Shown piece by piece: positions 28,568 through 36,435 of a stretch of DNA of 44,975 bases; within the stretch, counting starts at the first letter, position 1, and every line of letters begins with the position of its first letter. Source of the DNA: Oscillospiraceae bacterium (GTDB lineage Bacteria > Bacillota > Clostridia > Oscillospirales > Oscillospiraceae). The stretch lies in contig JAITFR010000206.1 in NCBI GenBank assembly GCA_031281255.1, positions 1-44,975 on the forward strand. Reading direction: 5' to 3'. The translations under genes were made by a program, and so were the position numbers. Below the pieces are notes generated by a model. That model was given only the letters and a program-made list of their open reading frames with translations. It searched no databases and had not been told where the DNA came from.

Positions 28568-29929
28568 ATGGCAAACAAGTCAGGTAATTTCTTCTGGGAC
28601 AAAAACGATTTAAAAGACCCAAGTGTAGGGCCCGGAAAACTAACAGTGCTAGGTTTACAGCACACTTTCACCATGTTTGGTGCAACAATTTTAGTACCGA
28701 TTATCCTAAGTAGTGTTGGAATGAATATTTCTGTCGCACTACTTATGGCTGGTGTGTGTACATTGTTATTCCACCTTTTAACAAAAGGCGGAGTGCCGCT
28801 ATTTCTTGGTTCGTCATTTGCATTTATAGCACCTATCATTCTTGCTGCATCTTTACATGGCTTTGAGAATGCACTTGGTGGTATAGTTATTGCCGGATGT
28901 CTTTATGTGGTAATGGCAATAATAGTCTATTTCGTTGGTCCGCATAGAATCCTAAGTTGGTTCCCGCCTATTGTAACCGGTACGATTATTATGGTAATTG
29001 GACTTGTCCTTGCACCTGTGGCAATTGATATGGCAAGTACCGGTGGAACAGGCGAAATAACAGCCACAAATTGGCTACTGGCACTGATGAGCTTTTTAAT
29101 AGTTGTTATAGTCAGTGTTTTTATGAAGGGTTTCTTAAAAGTACTACCGGTTCTAATTAGCATTATCGTTAGCTACATAATCGCAGTTATATTAACAGTC
29201 ACCGGTTTAATACCCAACCTTGTCGATTTTGCTCCGGTAGCAGATGCCGCATGGTTTGGACTACCTGAGTTTACATTTGCAAAATTTGATATTGGTGCAA
29301 TTATGATTATTGCTCCTGTTGCAATATGCACAATGGTTGAGCATATTGGTGACATTATGGCAATCAACAGTATTTGTAACAAGGATTTTATCAAAAAACC
29401 CGGTTTGCACAGAACCCTCCTTGGAGATGGTCTAGCATCATGTTTATCTGCAATGTTTGGTGGCCCTGCAAATACCACATATTCAGAAAACACCGGTGTT
29501 CTTGCTCTCACACGCCAGTTTGATCCAAACATCATGCGTATTGCTGCTGTGTTTGCAATAGCTTTAGGTTTTATACCCAAGCTTGCAGCAGTTATTAGTA
29601 CAATTCCAACACCAATCATCGGTGGTATTTCTATCGTACTCTTTGGAATGATCGCATCTGTTGGAGCACGACTCCTTGTAGATAACAAAGTTAACTTCCA
29701 CAAATCACGAAATCTCATAATTGCAGCAGCAATTCTGGTTATCGGTATTGGTGATGCTTTAATACCAATCGTTATTGGTGATGTAGAGTTCAGTTTGTTT
29801 GGAATGGCACTTGCTGCAATAGTAGGTATTATCTTAAATAAACTCCTACCCGGTGCAGATGATTATAGAAAAAACATTGATGATGCACAAAAAGCAGCCG
29901 AAAATGCAGACATACCGGAGGAAGTATAA
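28568..29929 (+). CDS. uraA: Uracil permease / NCS2 xanthine-uracil transporter
   Basis: GLQHTFTMFGATILVPIIL; GGPANTTYSENTGVLALT; adjacent to upp. Confidence 0.94.
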   Translation: MANKSGNFFWDKNDLKDPSVGPGKLTVLGLQHTFTMFGATILVPIILSSVGMNISVALLMAGVCTLLFHLLTKGGVPLFLGSSFAFIAPIILAASLHGFENALGGIVIAGCLYVVMAIIVYFVGPHRILSWFPPIVTGTIIMVIGLVLAPVAIDMASTGGTGEITATNWLLALMSFLIVVIVSVFMKGFLKVLPVLISIIVSYIIAVILTVTGLIPNLVDFAPVADAAWFGLPEFTFAKFDIGAIMIIAPVAICTMVEHIGDIMAINSICNKDFIKKPGLHRTLLGDGLASCLSAMFGGPANTTYSENTGVLALTRQFDPNIMRIAAVFAIALGFIPKLAAVISTIPTPIIGGISIVLFGMIASVGARLLVDNKVNFHKSRNLIIAAAILVIGIGDALIPIVIGDVEFSLFGMALAAIVGIILNKLLPGADDYRKNIDDAQKAAENADIPEEV

Positions 29930-30556
29930 ATGCCAGTTACAGTATTAACGCACCCGCTTATACAACATAAGCTTACAATCCTTCGTGACATAGAGACTGG
30001 TGTAAAAGTTTTTCGTGAGGTTGTAGGTGAAATGGCAACACTTATGTGTTATGAAGCAATGCGTGAGCTTCCGTTAAAGGATGTAAAGGTTATGACACCT
30101 GTTGCAGAAGCAAATGTAAAAGCACTCGCCGGAAAAAAACTGGCACTCGTACCAATATTACGTGCAGGTCTCGGAATGGTTGATGGGATACTTACGCTTA
30201 TCCCATCAGCTAAGGTAGCACACATCGGTCTATATCGTGACCCTGAAACACTAGAAGCTGTGGAGTATTATTGTAAAATGCCACCCGACATAGCAGAAAG
30301 AGATTGTTTTATACTCGACCCAATGCTCGCTACAGGAAACACAGCAGTTGAGGCTGCACGTTTCTTAAAAGAAGCAGGAGCACGCTCAATTAAGCTTCTA
30401 ACCATTCTATCAGCACCACCCGGTATTGAAAAAATGGATAAAGCTCACCCCGATGTTGATATTATCACCTGTGCTATTGACGGACATCTAAACGACCACG
30501 GGTATATTGTCCCCGGTCTTGGTGACGCAGGTGACAGAATCTTCGGTACGAAGTAA
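29930..30556 (+). CDS. upp: Uracil phosphoribosyltransferase
   Basis: [53 protein letters not shown]. Confidence 0.97.
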   Translation: MPVTVLTHPLIQHKLTILRDIETGVKVFREVVGEMATLMCYEAMRELPLKDVKVMTPVAEANVKALAGKKLALVPILRAGLGMVDGILTLIPSAKVAHIGLYRDPETLEAVEYYCKMPPDIAERDCFILDPMLATGNTAVEAARFLKEAGARSIKLLTILSAPPGIEKMDKAHPDVDIITCAIDGHLNDHGYIVPGLGDAGDRIFGTK

Positions 30557-30613
30557 ATTAGGGAATAGGGAATAGGGAGTAGAAAGTAGAGAGTAGAGAT
30601 TAGAAAGTAGAGG
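30557..30613. repeat. Heptamer-period array (GGGAATA/GGGAGTA and decayed units)
   Basis: TTAGGGAATAGGGAATAGGGAGTAGAAAGTAGAGAGTAGAG starts directly after the upp stop codon. Confidence 0.85.
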
Positions 30614-30715
30614 ACTCTCATGCCCTCTTTAGCAAAGAGGGTGCCCTCCGCAGAGGGCGGGTGATTTGAATCTTGACGATTTGCGAGAATTTCGCTATAT
30701 GCCCTCTTCAGTAAA
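30608..30715 (-). repeat. Dispersed double-hairpin repeat, copy 2 (inverted orientation)
   Basis: Reverse complement differs from 32148-32255 at about 4 of 108 positions by eye. Confidence 0.93.
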
Positions 30716-30777
30716 GCGGATAGAAACCACTAAAAAATACATATACCGAGCGAAAGCACACATAGGATAGAAAATAC

Positions 30778-32118
30778 TTACCTAATAGCGGCTTGTAGAA
30801 CTCTGTTAGCGATTGGAGCAGCAATGCTTGAACCGGTACCGGAGTTTTCTACAATTACTACAAAAGCCAGAGGATGACCCGGGTTTGTTATATAACCGAC
30901 ATACCATGCGTGCGGAAGCCTATCTCCACCTACTTGAGCAGTACCGGTCTTTGCATGAATCTGTAAACCGGGAAAGTTATCACTGTTTTGAATTTCTATC
31001 AAATCACCAAGATCACGAGCAAGTTCCGCACTCATTAGACGTGAGCTTCTATTAGATAAGAACGAAAACAAAGTTGACTTCTTTCGCAATTGAAGCTCAA
31101 CTGCATTACCATCATTTGCAATTGCACTCACAAAACGAAGCATAGTAGCAGGATTAACCAGATTATCGTACTGCCCTATTCCCGACCATGCAAGGTCTGC
31201 CGTATATGGCTCTGCTTTGTCAAAATTGCCAATCATTGTTTGAATACCACCAACTCTGGTTCTACCTGATAAATCATATCGGGCGGTATAATCTGAGAGA
31301 ATGTCTGCACCTAAGTCAAGAGCAAGCTCACAAAACACAATATTACACGAAACACGCATACCACGTACAATATCAATTTCACCGTGAACACTTGGACATG
31401 TTACAGTATCTTCACCAAGATGAATTGCTCCGGTACATACAAAAGTACGCCAAAACACATCTTCAAATGTTTCAATCGCAGCGGCAGCAGTTACTATTTT
31501 AAAAATTGAGCCGGGAGTATATGCCGCTTGAATTGCTCTGTTTAAGAATACCCCTTCTTCATCATCAAGTGTATCTATATGCGGAGGATGAATTGGGTCA
31601 AATGTAGGACTTGAGACCATACAGAGAACTTCACCTGTTTGGTAATTGCTGACAATCACAGTGCCTTTACGACCATCAAGAGCACGCATTGCTTCAACAT
31701 TAAGATTGGAATCTATGCTTAATGCTACAGTATTGCCGGTACCGGCTCTTGAATACAAACCGGTTAGAAAGTTGTACCCTGCCATATTTGGTGCGTAGAC
31801 TCTGAGTGCACCTGTTCCAATATTACCCTCTCTGTCGCCTACAGCATGAAGTGTTGCACGGCGTACATTTGCATCTTCTGCAAATGTACGTCTACCGTCT
31901 GTTACACCTGCAAGTACTACTCCGTTTCTATCGGTAATCATTCCTCTGCTTTGTACTGTGGGATTTAATCTTGATGTAGCCCATTCTCCACCAAAAATTA
32001 GAAAACGACCAATATAAAAGAGCATACCAAGTATTGCTATTGCAACCAGCACAAGTACAGATAATGCTCTTTTATTAATTCTATACATATTGAACTTCTT
32101 TCTACTCTCTAGTAACAA
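30778..32118 (-). CDS. Class B penicillin-binding protein / transpeptidase (PbpA/FtsI-like)
   Basis: PGSIFK (SxxK), SCN (SxN), KTGTAQ; N-terminal TM. Confidence 0.93.
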   Translation of the reverse strand: MLLESRKKFNMYRINKRALSVLVLVAIAILGMLFYIGRFLIFGGEWATSRLNPTVQSRGMITDRNGVVLAGVTDGRRTFAEDANVRRATLHAVGDREGNIGTGALRVYAPNMAGYNFLTGLYSRAGTGNTVALSIDSNLNVEAMRALDGRKGTVIVSNYQTGEVLCMVSSPTFDPIHPPHIDTLDDEEGVFLNRAIQAAYTPGSIFKIVTAAAAIETFEDVFWRTFVCTGAIHLGEDTVTCPSVHGEIDIVRGMRVSCNIVFCELALDLGADILSDYTARYDLSGRTRVGGIQTMIGNFDKAEPYTADLAWSGIGQYDNLVNPATMLRFVSAIANDGNAVELQLRKKSTLFSFLSNRSSRLMSAELARDLGDLIEIQNSDNFPGLQIHAKTGTAQVGGDRLPHAWYVGYITNPGHPLAFVVIVENSGTGSSIAAPIANRVLQAAIR

Positions 32119-32165
32119 ATCACCCGCCCTCTGCGGAGGGCACCCTATTTACTAAAGAGGGCATA
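32105..32165 (+). repeat. Dispersed double-hairpin repeat, copy 3
   Basis: CACCCGCCCTCTGCGGAGGGCACCCTATTTACTAAAGAGGG. Confidence 0.9.
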
Positions 32166-32255
32166 TAGCGAAACTCTCGCAAATCGTCAAGATTCAAATC
32201 ACCCGCCCTCTGCGGAGGGCACCCTCTTTGCTAAAGAGGGCTTGAGAGTCCCCTA
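32166..32255 (+). repeat. Dispersed double-hairpin repeat, copy 4
   Basis: CACCCGCCCTCTGCGGAGGGCACCCTCTTTGCTAAAGAGGG. Confidence 0.93.
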
Positions 32256-32296
32256 CTCCCTATTCCCTGTTCCCTATTCCCTATTCCCTATTCCCT
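32251..32296. repeat. Heptamer tandem array TTCCCTA (about 6 units)
   Basis: CCCTACTCCCTATTCCCTGTTCCCTATTCCCTATTCCCTATTCCCTT; extends into the 3' end of the FHA-FtsW CDS. Confidence 0.95.
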
Positions 32297-34130
32297 TGTT
32301 CTCCAACACCGGGTCTACTCGAGTGTTGTCATCGTCATAACGTCTGTAGATTATTGCCCCACCACCCGAAAACTCCGGACGTTTAGGTATCTTTACTGCA
32401 AAGCTTGCTGCTGCCCGTGTATCAATAGCCTTAAAAAATGCTAACATCCCCCAGCATGATATAAGGCTTGTGCCACCTTTTGAAATAAACGGAAATGTTA
32501 CACCTGTAAACGGTAAGATATCCATAGAACCTAAAACATTTAACATCATTTGAAATACCAACACTGTTGCAGCAGCACAAGCAGCTATAACATAAAATGT
32601 ACTTCGTGCAAACTTTGCTGCTTGTACTGAATATATTGCAAGCACTAATATTGCAACTATAGCTGTTAAAGCAACAATTAATCCTAATTCTTCGCTTAGC
32701 ATAGCAAAAACTATGTCTGAATCCGCTGCAAACACTCGTGGAAATCCCCTTCCTCCTTTTAGCCAACCCTCACCTGCACCAACTCCAAACAAACCTCCGC
32801 TTGCAGCTGCTGACATTGCGCTTGCTTGCTGACGTCCACCGTTAAATGCTGTTTCCCAGGCATTTCCCCATGTGGCAAAGCGTTGTGCTATATGTGGCCG
32901 TGATGCTAAAGCAACAAGTCCTGCAAATCCTGCACCTGCTACGCTTAATATAACTGTCGCAACATCACCACTTCGCAAAAATGCAATAACTAAGAATGTC
33001 ACAAAGAAAATCATAGCAGTTCCAAAATCTGTCATACCTGCTAAAAGTCCCATGCAAATAGCCATTATCGCAACAAAACCAATAAGATTTCTACGTACAA
33101 ACATTCGTTCTAATGTTACAGCACCTGCAAAAATAATTGCTATTTTTACAAACTCACCCGGTTGAAACTGCATTCCTGCAATACTAATCCAACGTATTGC
33201 ACCTAAAGTTTCTTGTCCGAAAATTAAAGTTATCGCAAGTAACAAAGGCCCGATGAGCACAACTGGTCTACGTATCATTTTTGTCCTGTTTAAATCACGT
33301 AAAACCCAGCCAATACCGTAAAATAAAATTAATCCAAATACAATAAACATTATCTGTCGGGTAATTTCATTTGGTGAACCTGATGCAACAATTGACAGTC
33401 CTATTGTTGTGAGAAAAAAACCTATTGATTCAATTTCAAATGCAACTCTGTTCATAGCTCTTGTAGCAAAATAGCAAATCCACATCAATATTATCAAAAT
33501 CAAAAAGCAAAATACAAGAATCGTTGTAGAAGCTTCTTGTGATGCAATATTTAACTGGAAACACAGCAGTATTTGAAACAATGTAATATATACAAGTGTT
33601 AGAGCTTGTTTGAATATCTGCCCCGGTGGAGTGCGGCTTATGGCTTGTTCATATTCATCAGTCATATCCGCAGCCACAAAGGTCATTATTAAACCACCCA
33701 AATCAATTTTATCACCGCTTTTTACTAAAAAACCGTCTTTTCCTTCAACTTTTGTTCCGTTTACCAAAACTCCTGCTTTTGAAGCAACATCATATATATA
33801 CCAATCACCTTTATCATCACGATTTAGTGCCGCATGATTTTTCGATATTGTCGGGTACTCTAAAAAAGCATCAGAAGCACCTGACCTGCCTAAAGTGTTT
33901 TCCCAATAATTAAGATCAATTATATTCCCGTTTAGAAGATGCAGTTGTCCCCATATTTCACCCTCACCTTTTTCAGAAAGAAGTGATCTAATACAACGAA
34001 CAACAATAATTATTGCAAGAACAGGCAGTATAAAACGAATAACTAAAGTGACATACGACAGGATATCGCCGTCGAATCCTGCCGCTGTATCACTTGTATT
34101 GTTAAATAACTCTCTTATCCAATCAAACAT
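32274..34130 (-). CDS. FHA domain fused to FtsW/RodA/SpoVE (SEDS) glycosyltransferase
   Basis: FHA: LGRSGASDAFLEYPTISKNHAALN...VLVNGTKV; SEDS: DFGTAMIFF, SDIVFAMLSEELGLIVA, KGGTSLISCWGMLA. Confidence 0.92.
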   Translation of the reverse strand: MFDWIRELFNNTSDTAAGFDGDILSYVTLVIRFILPVLAIIIVVRCIRSLLSEKGEGEIWGQLHLLNGNIIDLNYWENTLGRSGASDAFLEYPTISKNHAALNRDDKGDWYIYDVASKAGVLVNGTKVEGKDGFLVKSGDKIDLGGLIMTFVAADMTDEYEQAISRTPPGQIFKQALTLVYITLFQILLCFQLNIASQEASTTILVFCFLILIILMWICYFATRAMNRVAFEIESIGFFLTTIGLSIVASGSPNEITRQIMFIVFGLILFYGIGWVLRDLNRTKMIRRPVVLIGPLLLAITLIFGQETLGAIRWISIAGMQFQPGEFVKIAIIFAGAVTLERMFVRRNLIGFVAIMAICMGLLAGMTDFGTAMIFFVTFLVIAFLRSGDVATVILSVAGAGFAGLVALASRPHIAQRFATWGNAWETAFNGGRQQASAMSAAASGGLFGVGAGEGWLKGGRGFPRVFAADSDIVFAMLSEELGLIVALTAIVAILVLAIYSVQAAKFARSTFYVIAACAAATVLVFQMMLNVLGSMDILPFTGVTFPFISKGGTSLISCWGMLAFFKAIDTRAAASFAVKIPKRPEFSGGGAIIYRRYDDDNTRVDPVLENKGIGNRE

Positions 34131-34141
34131 TGGAGTGTTCC

Positions 34142-36193
34142 TTATTCAGACTCTGTCAGATACTTTGACTCCTCAATGATTTTCTCTTGAACCGGTGCCG
34201 GAGCTTCCTGATAACGTTCAAATCTGATTGTAAATGAACCTCTGCCTTGTGTCATTGAGCGTAAGTCAATTGCGTAGCTTGACATTTCTCCCATCGGCAC
34301 TTCTGCTTCAACAACCTGCATTCCCTCTGTGTTAAGATTCATTCCTAATGGACTACCTCGCCTTTTTGATAAATCGCTCATAATGTCACCCATGTATGTA
34401 TCGGGAATTGTAACATTAAGTACGCCAATTGGCTCTAATATAACAGGATTTGCTTGCGGTATTCCCTCTTTGTATGCGATTTGTGCTGCAATCTTAAACG
34501 CAAGCTCTGATGAGTCAACAGAGTGGTATGAGCCGTCAACAAGAGTTGCTTTTAGATAAACCAGTGGATATCCTGCAAGCACTCCACGTTGAATACTCTC
34601 ACGTAAACCTTTTTCAACAGCCGGGAAGAAGTTTCTTGGTACACTTCCTCCAAATACTGTTTCTTCAAATGTTAAATCCTCAGTTTCACCGGGTTCAAAG
34701 TCGATAACAACATCACCAAATTGTCCTGCACCACCTGATTGTTTTTTATGACGTCCACGAACTTGTACTTTTTTGCGGATTTTCTCACGGTATGGTACAC
34801 GAGCTGCTGAAAGCTCAACCTCAACGCCGAACTTGTCTTTTAGCTTTGAGCATAAAACATCAAGTTGAATATCACCTGCACCTGAGAGTACAAGCTGTCT
34901 TGTTTCGGCATTGTTTACAAATGTAAATGTGACGTCTTCTTCACCTAGTCTGGTAAGACCTGTGGCGATTTTGTCTTCTTGACCTTTTGTTTTAGGAGCT
35001 ATTGCTCTTGCGTAACAAGGTGGTGTAAACTCGATTTTCTTAGCTTCAACTCTGTTTTTTGCATCGGATAAGGTATCGTTTGTTTTCGTATCAGAAAGCT
35101 TTGACGCTGCACCAATATCTCCGCAAATAATTTCTTTTGCTTCAACATTTTTCTTTCCTTGCATCTTAAATATGTGACCAATTTTCTCATTATTCCCAGT
35201 TCGCATATTTACTAGCTGCATATCTGATGTAATTTTTCCTGAAAGAACTTTGAAAATACTGAATCTGCCGTATTGGTCAGAAAGTGTTTTAAATACTATT
35301 GCACATGTTGTACCGTTTGGATCAACTTTTAACTCCGCTCCATCATCAGTTTCTTCGTTACGACTAAGTGGTGACGGGAAAAAGTCAGTTATTGCATCAA
35401 GTAACGGAATTGTACCAAGTCCTGATGTTGCACAACCGCAGAATACAGGGAATAATGTTAAATCTTTTAAACCTATTTGTACACCTTTGATTATTTCTGC
35501 TGTTGTATACTCTTCACCAAACTTTTCCATAAGTTCTTCGCATGTTTCTGCTATGCTCTCATTAAATGTTTCATAAATAGTTTCAATTACATCCTTCATA
35601 CCATCAGGTACAGGAATCTCTTTTTGTTTTCCGGCTTCTATAGCATATCCTTTTCGATTAACAAGATCATAAATGCCAATAACTTTTCCTGCTGCATCCT
35701 TCATTGGTATTGTCAGTGGACACACAGAAGAACCATAACGATCACGAAGCGATTTTAGAACAGCATCAAAATCACCATTTTCTTCATCAATTTTTGATAC
35801 ATAAATTGCTCGCGGAAGCTTACTAACAGCCAGTTGCGACCATGCTTTTTCAAAACCGACACTTATTCCGTCTTTGGCTGAACATGCAATAATTCCGGAG
35901 TCTGCAACACGTAAAGCTTCAAGCACCTCTCCTGCAAAATCAAAGAATCCCGGTGTGTCTAATATGTTAATTCTGAAACCCTTATGATCGGTGAATGTAG
36001 CTGATAGATATATAGATATTTGTCGTTTGATTTCTTCTGAATCAGAATCACAAACTGTATTTCCATCGGCTATATTACCAAGTCTATCTGTAGAACCTGT
36101 CAAAAATAGCATACTCTCTGCAAGACTTGTTTTGCCGCTGCTTCCATGTCCAAGTAATGCTATATTGCGGATTTTTTCTGTAGTGTATGACAT
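34142..36193 (-). CDS. Elongation factor G-like GTPase (EF-G paralog)
   Basis: G1 GHGSSGKTS, G3 DTPGFFDF, G4-like SKID, EF-G C-terminal domains. Confidence 0.9.
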   Translation of the reverse strand: MSYTTEKIRNIALLGHGSSGKTSLAESMLFLTGSTDRLGNIADGNTVCDSDSEEIKRQISIYLSATFTDHKGFRINILDTPGFFDFAGEVLEALRVADSGIIACSAKDGISVGFEKAWSQLAVSKLPRAIYVSKIDEENGDFDAVLKSLRDRYGSSVCPLTIPMKDAAGKVIGIYDLVNRKGYAIEAGKQKEIPVPDGMKDVIETIYETFNESIAETCEELMEKFGEEYTTAEIIKGVQIGLKDLTLFPVFCGCATSGLGTIPLLDAITDFFPSPLSRNEETDDGAELKVDPNGTTCAIVFKTLSDQYGRFSIFKVLSGKITSDMQLVNMRTGNNEKIGHIFKMQGKKNVEAKEIICGDIGAASKLSDTKTNDTLSDAKNRVEAKKIEFTPPCYARAIAPKTKGQEDKIATGLTRLGEEDVTFTFVNNAETRQLVLSGAGDIQLDVLCSKLKDKFGVEVELSAARVPYREKIRKKVQVRGRHKKQSGGAGQFGDVVIDFEPGETEDLTFEETVFGGSVPRNFFPAVEKGLRESIQRGVLAGYPLVYLKATLVDGSYHSVDSSELAFKIAAQIAYKEGIPQANPVILEPIGVLNVTIPDTYMGDIMSDLSKRRGSPLGMNLNTEGMQVVEAEVPMGEMSSYAIDLRSMTQGRGSFTIRFERYQEAPAPVQEKIIEESKYLTESE

Positions 36194-36295
36194 TGTTTAT
36201 CCCTCAATTCATTATTCAATAAAAACTATTATAACGCCAAAGAATTATATATCATCAAAAAGCAAAAGTAAAGAAAAGATTATACAAATGCACAA

Positions 36296-36433
36296 ATGCA
36301 TAATTCATAATTCATAATTATTTGGTCATAAGCATAACTTTTAGGCTCTTATTTTTGATGTTAGCAACGCTTTTGTTTAACAATACAGTAAAAACAGTTT
36401 AGTTCATTATGCATTATGAATTATGAATTATTG
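36296..36433. repeat. Inverted heptamer-repeat pair (ATAATTC arrays) flanking about 90 bp; MITE-like
   Basis: Left arm ATGCATAATTCATAATTCATAATTAT (36296-36321); right arm GCATTATGAATTATGAATTATT (from 36411). Confidence 0.7.
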
Positions 36434-36435
36434 CA

